Part shown: piece by piece, positions 1 through 9,210 of the stretch
Position numbering within the stretch: the stretch's first letter is position 1
How the letters are laid out: every line of letters starts with the position of its first letter
DNA from: Candidatus Bealeia paramacronuclearis
GTDB taxonomy: Bacteria > Pseudomonadota > Alphaproteobacteria > UBA9655
NCBI RefSeq assembly: GCF_035607555.1
Contig: NZ_JAVHWZ010000001.1
Location: forward strand, 863,501 to 927,500
Length of the DNA stretch: 64,000 bases
Reading direction: 5' to 3'
Translations under genes and position numbers: made by a program
Notes under the pieces: generated by a model
The model's database searches: none
What the model was told of the DNA's origin: nothing
Seen by the model: the letters and a program-made list of their open reading frames with translations, nothing else

Positions 1-232
1 TAAACGAGTATTGTTGCGCTAGAATTGGGTGCGGTAATCACAAGAGAGTCTCTGAGTCCCGTCAGATTCAAATTTCCAACGGAAATTAAAAATGCTAAAA
101 CTGCAAAATAATAAAACTTTTGCCGCTCTTGGCGTTCAATGGGAAAAATATATTTTTGAAAAAAAGAAACGTGCTGATGCGTCATGTAAAGTCTTTATTT
201 TAAATTTTAGGGTCGTTAACAGAATGAAAAAA

Positions 233-967
233 TTAAGCGATGCGTTTTGGTTTTTTCAATTCAGAAGACTCAAAGCCTGTACCCGTCATTTCTTCAGGGT
301 CTCTAAGGACATAGCCACGTCCCCAGACGGTTTCGATATAGTTTTCTCCGTCCAAAGCATCCGTAATTTTTTTTCGAAGCTTACAAATAAAGACATCGAT
401 GATTTTTAATTCAGGCTCGTCCATTCCCCCATAAAGGTGATTTAAGAACATTTCTTTGGTGAGTGTTGCGCCTTTGCGTAAAGAAAGAAGTTCAAGGATG
501 GCATATTCTTTTCCGGTAAGTCTGAGGGGGCGTCCATCTATAAAAACGGTATGATCTTGAAGGTTCACGACTAAGCGGCCAGTTCTGACGCTTGATTCAG
601 CGTGACCTTTTGAACGGCGGATAATAGCTTGAACGCGCGCAGTGAGTTCATTTTTATTAAAAGGTTTTGTGAGATAATCATCGGCACCAAATCCCAGGCC
701 TTTGACCTTATCGGAGATCTCATTGAGGCCTGATAGAATCAAGATCGGCGTTGTAATATGGGACGCGCGAAGACGCCTTAAGACCTCATAGCCGTCCATA
801 TCCGGAAGCATTAAATCCAGAATAATGATGTCGTAATCATAGAGCTTTCCGATTTCAATACCGTCTTCCCCCAGATCCGTTGTGTCTATAATAAAGCCTT
901 CCGCGCGGAGCGTTAATTCAACACTTTTGGCCGTCGACGAATCATCTTCTACCAGCAGAACGCGCAT
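233..967 (-). CDS. ctrA: CtrA cell-cycle response regulator
   Basis: OmpR/PhoB-type response regulator of 244 aa that, in alphaproteobacteria, controls replication initiation, division and flagellar genes by binding TTAA-N7-TTAA sites. The sequence shows an N-terminal receiver domain with the acidic pair at residues 8-9, the phospho-acceptor Asp51 in [11 protein letters not shown] and Lys in the TKPF motif, then a winged-helix domain whose recognition region ([18 protein letters not shown], then [13 protein letters not shown]) matches Caulobacter CtrA almost residue for residue. I chose the ATG at 967 because it gives the family N-terminus MRVLLVEDD and has a GGGAGA ribosome site just upstream; a longer reading to 1045 adds an unrelated tail. 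The C-terminal tail after LRDPEE is longer and more basic than in Caulobacter and lacks the terminal AlaAla used for ClpXP turnover there. No gene is recognisable in bases 1-232. Confidence 0.97.
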   Translation of the reverse strand: MRVLLVEDDSSTAKSVELTLRAEGFIIDTTDLGEDGIEIGKLYDYDIIILDLMLPDMDGYEVLRRLRASHITTPILILSGLNEISDKVKGLGFGADDYLTKPFNKNELTARVQAIIRRSKGHAESSVRTGRLVVNLQDHTVFIDGRPLRLTGKEYAILELLSLRKGATLTKEMFLNHLYGGMDEPELKIIDVFICKLRKKITDALDGENYIETVWGRGYVLRDPEEMTGTGFESSELKKPKRIA

Positions 968-1175
968 GATATTTCTCCCTTTTATATAGGCCTTTGACCC
1001 TTTTTTATTTATAGTAAACCATATTTTTGCACATTCGTTAAGCAAAAAAATAGGTGAGACGAGATAAGCTGAAATACGCTTTGTTTTGCCTCAAATTTTA
1101 AGAAAAATTAATTTTATCATTACAGTTTTAATTTTATAATAAAAATACGATAATTGTATGTTGTGGGTGGTTTTT

Positions 1176-4100
1176 ATGAAAAAGAAATTTCGTCGTTTGA
1201 GCTCTTCAATTTTGCTTGCATCCTCAGCTTTTGCCCCATCGGCGGCTGAGGCGAAAATGCCACCTAACGCTTTTAAAGGCATCTCTGAGTTTTTTCTCAA
1301 AAAATCTTATGATCCCACTGTGGGAGAAGCCGCCTTGGAAAGTGGCTTTATTGAATCGCTTCGCTTAGATGGTGATTTTGAATATGGTGAAGAGAATGGT
1401 GAACGTCGTTTTATTAAAGATAAATCTCAGGATCCGGTCTGGAAGTTTTTGAAAGAATTATTTCCCTCTCCTGCTGGGCATTTGACGATTGAAACAGAAG
1501 GGAATAAAAATTTTGCACGTCTACTTAAAACGCCTAAGGGTGTAGCCCTTATGCTAAACTATGTGCATGCATTACGTGCGGAGTCTGAAAAAAATTCAAA
1601 GAGCTTTTTAAAAATAAAATCAGACATCCAGGATGCACTTTTCGAAGAGCTCTTTTCAAAGGATGAAAAAGAAAAAAAAGAGAAATTAAAAAATTATATC
1701 AAAAGTCTTATTGAATCAAGAAAAACCCTTGAGGAAAATAAATTTGAAAATCAAGAGAAATTGGAGAAAACAAAAAAATTAATAGGACTACTAGAAAAAG
1801 CGATTTTAAATACTTTAAAGACGTTTATGTTAGCTGATGATTTTCCGAAAGAGTCCTACGAGCAAATTAACAAATTTTTGGAAGAGGGGAAAGATCTTAA
1901 TAATATTGAGACTATCATAGAAAAAAACCTATTTAAAAAGCGTTTTGATGCGGCAAAAGAAATTCTCAAATTAATTAATGGAGCTGTTGATGAAGAAAAA
2001 AAAGCTTTTTATCCACCACATACAACTGAGCAAATTATCACAGCTTTCTTTTGTGAAAAGTTTAGTGAACAATCAGAGATCTTCGATCTAATCCGAGAGT
2101 TAGATAAACAGATTGTAGATAAAAATAAACAAATTCCTTTAAAAGGAGATATTCTCAAAAAAGACGATTTTGAAGAAATTTATAAAAAAAAGACTGTGAA
2201 AATAGACGATCTTTTTGATATTTTCGTTGAGCAAACCTTTTTTTCAATGATTCCGTTTAAATCTGGAAGCCATCTTTCCAGTAATGGAAGTACGGAGCGT
2301 TATGATCGAAAATCAGATAAGTTATTGCCAAATAAGACATTTCAAGATTGTGCAGAAATTTCAGGCCGTCATATTTTTTCCATGCTTCTTTATGATAGAA
2401 TTTCGAATTCTTATGATTTGAGTTTTATTGAAAGTTATATGAAAAATAATGAAAGTAGGTATTTCAAAAATTTTAAAGAATTTTTTGAAAAATATAGTCC
2501 TGGGAAGGCTAATTCTGGTGCGCGCGATGTGCGTTCTGATTGGAATCGGGTTGTTGGGGATTTGAATGACAAAAATGATTTGTCTATTCAATACCTGTCT
2601 GGAAATAATGAGTTAACGCCAGGCTTTGTGAATTTTGTAAATGTATTTTCAAAAGTTTTTAATTTAAAATTGGCTCCGTTTCCTTTTGAAAATCAGCTTT
2701 TAGATCAAAAGAAATGGCTGAAAAACTCATTTGTCAAAATCTTTACACTCGTAAATCCCCGTTATGATTATCAATTGGATCTTGATTCTGTGAGGGGTGG
2801 TAAAGACAAAAATGGAATGAAAGATTTAGCAGGAAGTCTCAAGATCAAAATCTTGGATAAAGAAAATAAAAAAGAATTATTTTCATTTAAATTTGATGTC
2901 TGGGAAGATTTGAAACATGCCTTTGTGCATACCGTGAAGGACAAACTTCAGGAAACATATTTGAAAACTCTAAAGCCTTTGGGAAAAGAGATTAGTGAGG
3001 ATGTAGATGTCAAAACGGCGCAAGATATCATCCATTTATTGGTCAAAACGAAGGATGTGAGTCATCCTCTCTATACTCTTTTTCAAAGACCTTTAACGGA
3101 CAATGAATCCAGAGTTGATTTTCTAAAAAACTTTATAACATTGTCTTCAGCAAATGGAGAATTTGTAAAATCTCATCAAAAACGATTAAAAACGATGCTC
3201 GGGCATGTGTTAGATGATATTGGATGGGATGATTCGGCGACTGTTAAGATAGCCTCTCCCCATGTTCTTACTCTTGCACAAAATCAATTTTTTCGGGATG
3301 TTGTCTTTGAAAAAGTAGGGGCGCTGCAAATTGATAAAAATACAGATCTTCTATTGCAATTCAAAAAAATTCAAAATTTAGCATTGAATAACTCAAAGAT
3401 TAAGAGCCTTACGTTTCCACAGACATTCAAGAATATGGAGTTTTTATCAGTTCAACAATCAGAAATCACTGATCTTAATTTAGCGGCCGTTGAGAATTTG
3501 ACAAGGGTGAATATTCAGAACGCACCTTTGCAGTCAATTGTGTTTGGTGAGAAAAATAAATTTGTTGAGTCTTTAGAAATATGTGGAGGAAATATTAAAA
3601 ATTCACTAGATGTGTTGGATGCCTCTCCTCTTGAAAGTCTGAAAACTCTCAAATTATTTGATAATCCACTTTTGAAATCTTTTATATTTGGTGAGAAAAA
3701 TAAAAAGCTCGAAGAATTTGAGCTCTGGGATTCCGCCGTAGAGGAAGTGGATTTTTCATCCCTCAAGGGCATTAAAACTATCCATTTGAAGGGTAATAAA
3801 AAGTTAAGATCCATTACGTTGGGTGAAGATCATAAAGATTTGGAGGACTTGACTATTTTGGATTCGGCCATTACAAAATTAGATGAGGTTTCGTTCTTTA
3901 AATCTCTCGTGGCGTTAAAGGATCTCTCACTTAGAAATGATCAGCTGAAAGAGTTGACATTCAGCAAATCCAATACGGCTCTTTTTGATTTTTCTCTTTC
4001 GCAATCATTGATAGAGGAACTTGATGTCTCTCCTCTCACAGGGCTGCAGAAATTCTCTCTCTATAATAATAGTAATTTAAAGACACTTACGTTTGGTCAG

Positions 4101-4328
4101 AATAGTAAAATTGAAATGTTTAATTGTAATGGTTCAGAAGACCTTCGGTTAATGGGATTATCCCATCTTAAAAACTTGAAAAGTGTTACAATTGGACAGG
4201 ATATATTTAATGAAAAAGTTGTAAAGGGCATCACATTTGAGGATGAAATGACGATTGGGCACTTGAAACTCAAACTTAAAGGCTTGAAATCAAAATCAAC
4301 GGGCAAAGATGAGGAAGAACAAACCTGA
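1176..4328 (+). CDS. Secreted leucine-rich-repeat protein, putative effector
   Basis: Protein of about 1050 aa with no recognisable enzyme domain. It starts with a basic signal peptide (MKKKFRR then a hydrophobic stretch ending APSAAEA). Residues about 30-740 are a charged, mostly helical region rich in Lys and Glu. From about residue 740 to 1030 there are degenerate leucine-rich repeats arranged in double units of roughly 45 residues, each carrying a marker such as FGEKNK, LGEDHK or FGQNSK followed by LE.L.L. LRR domains bind proteins, so an exported effector or surface adhesin is a reasonable inference. I prefer the ATG at 1176 over the one at 1158 because MKKKFRR makes a normal signal peptide. 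It is transcribed alone, divergent from ctrA and convergent with rpoN. Confidence 0.75.
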   Translation: MKKKFRRLSSSILLASSAFAPSAAEAKMPPNAFKGISEFFLKKSYDPTVGEAALESGFIESLRLDGDFEYGEENGERRFIKDKSQDPVWKFLKELFPSPAGHLTIETEGNKNFARLLKTPKGVALMLNYVHALRAESEKNSKSFLKIKSDIQDALFEELFSKDEKEKKEKLKNYIKSLIESRKTLEENKFENQEKLEKTKKLIGLLEKAILNTLKTFMLADDFPKESYEQINKFLEEGKDLNNIETIIEKNLFKKRFDAAKEILKLINGAVDEEKKAFYPPHTTEQIITAFFCEKFSEQSEIFDLIRELDKQIVDKNKQIPLKGDILKKDDFEEIYKKKTVKIDDLFDIFVEQTFFSMIPFKSGSHLSSNGSTERYDRKSDKLLPNKTFQDCAEISGRHIFSMLLYDRISNSYDLSFIESYMKNNESRYFKNFKEFFEKYSPGKANSGARDVRSDWNRVVGDLNDKNDLSIQYLSGNNELTPGFVNFVNVFSKVFNLKLAPFPFENQLLDQKKWLKNSFVKIFTLVNPRYDYQLDLDSVRGGKDKNGMKDLAGSLKIKILDKENKKELFSFKFDVWEDLKHAFVHTVKDKLQETYLKTLKPLGKEISEDVDVKTAQDIIHLLVKTKDVSHPLYTLFQRPLTDNESRVDFLKNFITLSSANGEFVKSHQKRLKTMLGHVLDDIGWDDSATVKIASPHVLTLAQNQFFRDVVFEKVGALQIDKNTDLLLQFKKIQNLALNNSKIKSLTFPQTFKNMEFLSVQQSEITDLNLAAVENLTRVNIQNAPLQSIVFGEKNKFVESLEICGGNIKNSLDVLDASPLESLKTLKLFDNPLLKSFIFGEKNKKLEEFELWDSAVEEVDFSSLKGIKTIHLKGNKKLRSITLGEDHKDLEDLTILDSAITKLDEVSFFKSLVALKDLSLRNDQLKELTFSKSNTALFDFSLSQSLIEELDVSPLTGLQKFSLYNNSNLKTLTFGQNSKIEMFNCNGSEDLRLMGLSHLKNLKSVTIGQDIFNEKVVKGITFEDEMTIGHLKLKLKGLKSKSTGKDEEEQT

Positions 4329-4395
4329 AGTTTCCGCAGAAAAGTATAGTAAGGCTTAGGGTTTCGGTATGGAGTTTGAAGGGGGACTAAAGTTC

Positions 4396-5838
4396 TCACC
4401 CCAAAACTTTTTGTCTTTTACGGGCAAAAGCTGGGGGGATGCTCAATTGATCTCGATATTTGGCGACGGTTCTGCGGGCGATTTCAATGCCTTCGCCTTC
4501 AAGAATTTCCACCAATTTTTCATCTGAAAGAGGTTTTCCTGGGGGTTCGTTCTCCACAAGGTTTTGAATGCGCATACGAACGTGTTCAGATGAAAGGGCA
4601 TCACCGCCGGCGCTGCTATTAATTCCTGTTGTGAAGAAGAATTTAAACTCAAAAATACCGCGAGGTGTGGCTAAATATTTGTTACTGGTCACGCGGCTGA
4701 CCGTGCTTTCGTGCATCTCGATGGCGTCGGCGATTTCCTTCATCACAAGGGGTTTTAAATAGCGAATGCCGTATTTAAAAAAATCTTCTTGATGGTGCAC
4801 GATTTGGGTTGCAACTTTGAGTATGGTTTTGGCGCGCTGATCGATAGCTTTTAAAAGCCAATTTGCGGATTGAAAATGTTGATTTAAATAGGTCTTGGTG
4901 TCCTTTTCGGTGCCCCCTAATTTTAATAATGCCGCATACTTTTGATTCATCATGACTTTGGGCAGCGTTTCAGAATTAAGCTCCACATGCCAATTTTGTG
5001 ATTTCTCATCAAAGCGTACAAAGACATCAGGAATGCGGGTTTGCGGATCCTCAAATTGAAAAGTGGCCCCGGGTTTGGGATTGAGGGCACGAATATCTTG
5101 AATAAGACCTTTTAAAGCGTCTTCATCACAATTCAAGAGTTTTTGGAGGTCTTTCAATTGTCCTCGCCCTAAAAGATCGAGATGCTTTAAAAACTGAGCA
5201 TGAAGGGGAGTGAGTGATTTTTGTTGCTCGAATTGCAGGCGCAAACATTCACTTAAATTGCGGGCCCCAATTCCTGGTGGATCAAAGGATTGAATGAGAT
5301 CAAGCGCAGATTCGATCTCTTCTTGTAGACAATTCATTTGAAGGGCAATGGCCTCTAAAGAATCCTCCAAATAGCCGGCCTCTGAGATTTTATGGATGAG
5401 GAGGGCTCCTAAGAAATGTTCTTGTGGTGTTTTGGCTTCAATACGGAGTTGCTCGAAAAGATAATCCTGAAGACTTTTTTCGCGAATGTCTTCGATGTCG
5501 AATTCCTTGCCATCGTCAAAATGATGATCTTGGGTTGCAATGTTATTAAGAGTACTTTTTTCGTCTTGAAAGACGTTGTTCTCGTCGCCATCCAGGCTGT
5601 CCCAATGATCTTGCGAATCGTCTAAATTGAGAGTCTCTTCCGACTCATCAATTGGTGTTTGATCTTCTTCCTTGGTGGTCTCATCATGTTCGAGAAGAGG
5701 ATTTTGAATAAGTTCGTTTTCAAGGAATTGGGAAAGCTCAAGATTAGTCATCTGCAAAAGCTCGATGGCAAGCCGCAGTTGGGGCGTCATTGTAAGTGTT
5801 TGCGTCTGGGTTTGATCCAGACGTTGTTGAAGCGGCAT
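4396..5838 (-). CDS. rpoN: RNA polymerase sigma-54 factor
   Basis: Sigma-54 (480 aa) directs RNA polymerase to -24/-12 promoters and needs an AAA+ activator. Visible parts are the glutamine/leucine-rich region I at residues 1-50 (QRLDQTQTQTLTMTPQLR), an acidic region II around 55-110, the core-binding region, a helix-turn-helix and, near the C-terminus, the RpoN box ARRTVAKYRDQLSIP that reads the -24 element. Length is normal. In this window it is matched by a FlbD-type activator (32214-33542) and a consensus -24/-12 promoter in front of fliK (41472-41486), which implies a role in flagellar expression. It lies downstream of the lpx genes and is separated from lpxB by 67 bases. Confidence 0.97.
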   Translation of the reverse strand: MPLQQRLDQTQTQTLTMTPQLRLAIELLQMTNLELSQFLENELIQNPLLEHDETTKEEDQTPIDESEETLNLDDSQDHWDSLDGDENNVFQDEKSTLNNIATQDHHFDDGKEFDIEDIREKSLQDYLFEQLRIEAKTPQEHFLGALLIHKISEAGYLEDSLEAIALQMNCLQEEIESALDLIQSFDPPGIGARNLSECLRLQFEQQKSLTPLHAQFLKHLDLLGRGQLKDLQKLLNCDEDALKGLIQDIRALNPKPGATFQFEDPQTRIPDVFVRFDEKSQNWHVELNSETLPKVMMNQKYAALLKLGGTEKDTKTYLNQHFQSANWLLKAIDQRAKTILKVATQIVHHQEDFFKYGIRYLKPLVMKEIADAIEMHESTVSRVTSNKYLATPRGIFEFKFFFTTGINSSAGGDALSSEHVRMRIQNLVENEPPGKPLSDEKLVEILEGEGIEIARRTVAKYRDQLSIPPAFARKRQKVLG

Positions 5839-5905
5839 GGTTTTCCCTGTTTTTTATTTGTAAGGCGCCGTTACAAGGGAATTGTCGCAAGTTTTGACAA
5901 GATTG

Positions 5906-7018
5906 TCATGCGGATTTTGCGGTGAGCATTTCTTTCAGTGCATTACGATGATCGTCTTGAGAGCTGGGTGCTTGATTCAAAAACCTAACCATATTTTCAA
6001 CAGTGCATTTTTCTTGTAAAAATTCAGGAATGACTTCTTGATCAAATAAAATATTGACCATACACGCGTATTTGGCTGTGATGAGTCTGCGTGCAATAAT
6101 CGCTGTAGCTGCACTCATTTGATAGGCGATGGCAAAGGGGGCGCCAGAAAAAAGACCGAGCTCAAGGGCTACGGTTCCTGATGCCGCCAAAGCCTTTGAG
6201 GTGGTTGCAAAGGCATCTCGGCGTATATCATCTCCAAGAAAAATATAAGGACGTGCGTCCCAATTTTTTGTCATCTCACGGACCAGAGTTTCGACTTGAG
6301 GAACCGTGGGAAGAATGACTTTATACTGAGGATGCGTTTTGAGAAAAACGTCGGAGGCTTTCATAAAAAGAGGCAGAAGTTGGGTGACTTCACTCTTGCG
6401 ACTTCCTGGTAAAATGGTGAGAAGAGGTGTGCCTTCAGGAATTCCAGATTTTTCATAAAAGCGTGCAGCATGGCCTTCGGGAATTTGGGCCAAAGGATGG
6501 CCGAGAAATTTTGTAGGAAGACCATGTTTTTCAAAATAGGGGGGTTCAAAAGGATAAAGGCACCAGAGTTCATCATAAATTTTAGCAATTTTTTTTGCGC
6601 GCCCCGGGCGCCAAGCCCAAACAGTGGGAGCCACATAATGAATCAGCTTGGGGGAGTTTTCTGTCCGTGATTTCCGGATCGCTTTGGCCACGCGAAATGA
6701 AAAATCAGGAGAGTCGATGGTTACAACCACATCGGGTTTTTCCTTTTGAATTGTTATGATTGTTTGTTTTAAACGTTTAAGCAAATGCGGGAGTTTGGCC
6801 AAAATTCCAAAAATCCCCATGATGGAGAGTTCTTCCATGGGGAAAAGACTTTGAAGCCCCTCTTTTTGCATGCGGGGGCCGCCGATGCCGATAAAATCAA
6901 TTTCGCCTTTGTGTCGAGTTTTCAGATCGTGCATGAGTTGACCTCCCAATTGATCACCTGAGGCCTCTCCTGCAATGAGGAAATAAAAGGGGCGACGCGT
7001 GGGGAAGTCTTCCTTCAC
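5906..7018 (-). CDS. lpxB: Lipid-A-disaccharide synthase
   Basis: Inverting GT-B glycosyltransferase (370 aa) that joins UDP-2,3-diacylglucosamine and lipid X to make the disaccharide core of lipid A at the inner membrane. The N-terminus carries the family signature FLIAGEASGDQLGG, followed by VVTIDSPDFSFRVA and HYVAPTVWAWRPGRAKK, and the C-terminal half carries LPGSRKSEV and SGTVALELGLFSGAPFAIAY, all typical of LpxB. Its start overlaps the stop of lpxI by four bases (ATGA), so the two are probably translationally coupled. It is the last gene of the leftward envelope operon that starts at rseP. Confidence 0.97.
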   Translation of the reverse strand: MKEDFPTRRPFYFLIAGEASGDQLGGQLMHDLKTRHKGEIDFIGIGGPRMQKEGLQSLFPMEELSIMGIFGILAKLPHLLKRLKQTIITIQKEKPDVVVTIDSPDFSFRVAKAIRKSRTENSPKLIHYVAPTVWAWRPGRAKKIAKIYDELWCLYPFEPPYFEKHGLPTKFLGHPLAQIPEGHAARFYEKSGIPEGTPLLTILPGSRKSEVTQLLPLFMKASDVFLKTHPQYKVILPTVPQVETLVREMTKNWDARPYIFLGDDIRRDAFATTSKALAASGTVALELGLFSGAPFAIAYQMSAATAIIARRLITAKYACMVNILFDQEVIPEFLQEKCTVENMVRFLNQAPSSQDDHRNALKEMLTAKSA

Positions 7019-7866
7019 GATAACAAAACGCCTTCAATAAAAATTCCGGCCTCATCCGCCAATCGAATGGTTTCTTCCCGATGTAGGAGGAGAGAGCGAC
7101 CGGCTTCAATCACCACGCCTCGAAGTCCTGCTTTGGCCAAATTTTTAATGGTCTCAGGGCCAATAGTTGGAAGATCCGCGCGGTTGTCTTGAGAGGTTTT
7201 GGCTATTTTAACCAAAATGCCTTTTTCACCAGGGCGTGCATGCTCACCCGCTCTTTTAATGAGGGCGTCGGTGCCTTCAATGGCCTCAACACCTAAGACG
7301 AGGCCTTGTTGAATAACAACAGCTTGCCCCACATCTGCGCTACTTAAGGCTTTTAAAATTTCAAGACCACGGGCAATGTCAGAGCGCGCTATTGCATCAG
7401 GAGAAACAGATCCTAATGTGCCAAGTGTTTCTTTAGTCGCCAAAACATCTTGTAAGATCTGATCGGCGCCTACAATTTTAAACCCCTCGGCTTCCATCAT
7501 TTGGATGAGGAGTTTGAGAAAACTATCGTCGCCTAACGCTTTGGCGCTAAGCTTAGCAAGCCATAAGGCGCCTTTAAGATCAGGTCGAATTTCGCTTAAA
7601 GAGGGGCGGGTCATTCCGCCTGCCAGAACAATTTCTTGAACAGCATTCGATTTTAAATATTTGAGGCATTTTCCAACCTCACCAAAATGAACCCAGAGGT
7701 GAGGACGTCCTTCGACAAGATCTGACTCAGTTTGCCCTTGAAAGGCCAGAATATAAAGAGGACGAGCTTGTTTTTCACAGGATTTAACAAGAAGTCTTGG
7801 CAAATCTCCACTGCCCGCAAAAAGGGCGAGTGGTTTTTTTGAACTATCTTCTGGCACTTGCTGCAT
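7015..7866 (-). CDS. lpxI: UDP-2,3-diacylglucosamine pyrophosphatase LpxI
   Basis: LpxI (DUF1009 family, 283 aa) hydrolyses UDP-2,3-diacylglucosamine to lipid X and UMP; it replaces LpxH in alphaproteobacteria. Family hallmarks are the N-terminal LALFAGSGDLPRLL, the central VLAGGMTRP, and the C-terminal PTIGPETIKN and LRGVVIEAG motifs. I start it at the ATG at 7866 (MQQVPEDSS), which leaves a 23-base overlap with the end of lpxA; an ATG at 7890 is also possible. It sits between lpxA and lpxB, as in most alphaproteobacterial lipid A clusters. Confidence 0.93.
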   Translation of the reverse strand: MQQVPEDSSKKPLALFAGSGDLPRLLVKSCEKQARPLYILAFQGQTESDLVEGRPHLWVHFGEVGKCLKYLKSNAVQEIVLAGGMTRPSLSEIRPDLKGALWLAKLSAKALGDDSFLKLLIQMMEAEGFKIVGADQILQDVLATKETLGTLGSVSPDAIARSDIARGLEILKALSSADVGQAVVIQQGLVLGVEAIEGTDALIKRAGEHARPGEKGILVKIAKTSQDNRADLPTIGPETIKNLAKAGLRGVVIEAGRSLLLHREETIRLADEAGIFIEGVLLS

Positions 7867-8695
7867 TATTCTCAAGTTCCTCAGTTTCATGGAAGTCCCA
7901 TGTTTCAGAAGGAAGACAGAGAGGTCTGTCGGGTTCCGCATTGATAAAATCAATTAAACGCTTGACGGCCGGGCAGTCGGAATAGGTGTCCTCGATTTTC
8001 TTTAAGCGATCTTTGAGGTTTATGGTCTTATCGCTCACGAGTAAGTTGTAAGCATTTCTGAGATTATGCATTTCATTCCGGGAAAAACCGCGACGCTTAA
8101 TTCCCATAAGGTTGAGGCCCCCCAAACGGGACTTAATGGTCATTACGGCCCCAAAAGGAATTACGTCTTCATTGACACCGGCGGTTCCTGCAATAAAGGC
8201 GTGTTCGCCGATGCGGACGAATTGATGAATGGCTGCAAGTCCTCCAATCACCACAAAGTCACCGACTTTGACATGGCCGCCGATGGTGGCGTTATTGGCC
8301 ATAATGATATTGTTTCCAAGCTCACAATCGTGGGCGACGTGGGTGGACACCATGAAATAGCAATTGTTGCCAATTTTTGTAACCATTCCACCATGCTCTG
8401 TTCCTGGATGAATGGTCACATGCTCACGAATAACGTTGTTGGAGCCGATTTCAATGCGGGAAGGTTCACCTTTGTAATTTATATTTTGCGGAGGTTGTCC
8501 CAAAACCGCGAATGGAAAAATTTGAGTATTTTCGCCAATGCTGACATGCCCCTCAATTACAACATGAGATCTTAAAACGACATTTTTGCCCAATTGAACA
8601 TGGGGACCAACAATGGAGTAGGGGCCAATAATAACGCCCTCCCCGAGTTGTGCACTGGGATCAACAAGAGCGGTGGGATGAATTTGAGCAGTCAT
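7844..8695 (-). CDS. lpxA: UDP-N-acetylglucosamine O-acyltransferase
   Basis: LpxA (283 aa) transfers a 3-hydroxyacyl chain from ACP to UDP-GlcNAc, the first step of lipid A synthesis. The first two thirds consist of hexapeptide repeats (left-handed beta-helix) beginning IHPTALVDPSAQLG. The catalytic histidine is in STHVAHDCELGNN. The C-terminal part with GGLNLMGIKRRGFSR and a helical bundle is typical of LpxA and absent from LpxD. The C-terminus (about 20 residues after ETWDF) is a slightly longer polar tail than usual and overlaps the lpxI start. Confidence 0.97.
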   Translation of the reverse strand: MTAQIHPTALVDPSAQLGEGVIIGPYSIVGPHVQLGKNVVLRSHVVIEGHVSIGENTQIFPFAVLGQPPQNINYKGEPSRIEIGSNNVIREHVTIHPGTEHGGMVTKIGNNCYFMVSTHVAHDCELGNNIIMANNATIGGHVKVGDFVVIGGLAAIHQFVRIGEHAFIAGTAGVNEDVIPFGAVMTIKSRLGGLNLMGIKRRGFSRNEMHNLRNAYNLLVSDKTINLKDRLKKIEDTYSDCPAVKRLIDFINAEPDRPLCLPSETWDFHETEELENNAASARR

Positions 8696-8723
8696 AAAAA
8701 ATCTTTCGTTATGTAAAAATGAA

Positions 8724-9206
8724 TTAATTATCGGCGATCATTGCGGTTTCCATGGCTTCGGCCACGAGTTCACCATTAACATAAGCCTCGCATTTAAAGC
8801 GCCAGACGGGACCACGTTGTTGGTGTTTTTTCACAGACAGATGAAGAACATCACCAGGCCCCACCATTTTGCGGAATTTTGCTTCATCGATACCCATAAA
8901 ATAAACAAGCTTTTCTTTATCGTGTGTTCCCAAATAATGCATGACCATAGCAGCTGCAGTTTGTGCCATTGCTTCGATAATGAGAACTCCTGGCATTACT
9001 GGTTTTTTGGGGAAATGACCTTGAAAATACCATTCATTAATAGAAACATTTTTGATTCCAACGGCGCTTTCGCCAGGAACGACATCGATAATTTTTTCAA
9101 TCAAAAGCATCGGAAAACGATGGGGAATGAGACGAATAATCTCATCGTATTCGATTGTAATGGAGTCTGGAGTCATAACCGGTTTCTCATTTGTAAGTGT
9201 CGTCAT
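8724..9206 (-). CDS. fabZ: 3-hydroxyacyl-ACP dehydratase FabZ
   Basis: Hotdog-fold dehydratase (160 aa) of type II fatty acid synthesis that converts 3-hydroxyacyl-ACP to trans-2-enoyl-ACP. The catalytic His is in FQGHFPKKPVMPGVL and the catalytic Glu in IIEAMAQTAA, both intact. LIPHRFPMLLIEKI near residue 30 is the usual N-terminal motif. It lies between lpxD and lpxA, the standard arrangement that balances phospholipid and lipid A acyl supply. An internal Met at residue 11 is an alternative start. Confidence 0.97.
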   Translation of the reverse strand: MTTLTNEKPVMTPDSITIEYDEIIRLIPHRFPMLLIEKIIDVVPGESAVGIKNVSINEWYFQGHFPKKPVMPGVLIIEAMAQTAAAMVMHYLGTHDKEKLVYFMGIDEAKFRKMVGPGDVLHLSVKKHQQRGPVWRFKCEAYVNGELVAEAMETAMIADN

Positions 9207-9210
9207 AAAA

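Noticed and set aside
92-409. 105-codon plus-strand frame overlapping the end of ctrA
   Set aside because: More than half is antisense to the conserved CtrA C-terminus and the encoded protein has no recognisable motif.
1098-1111. TTAA-N6-TTAA between ctrA and the LRR gene, considered as an autoregulatory CtrA box
   Set aside because: Spacer is six rather than seven bases and the region is AT-rich.
8066-8575. 169-codon plus-strand frame inside lpxA
   Set aside because: Entirely antisense to well-conserved LpxA; composition follows the reverse complement of the hexapeptide repeats.
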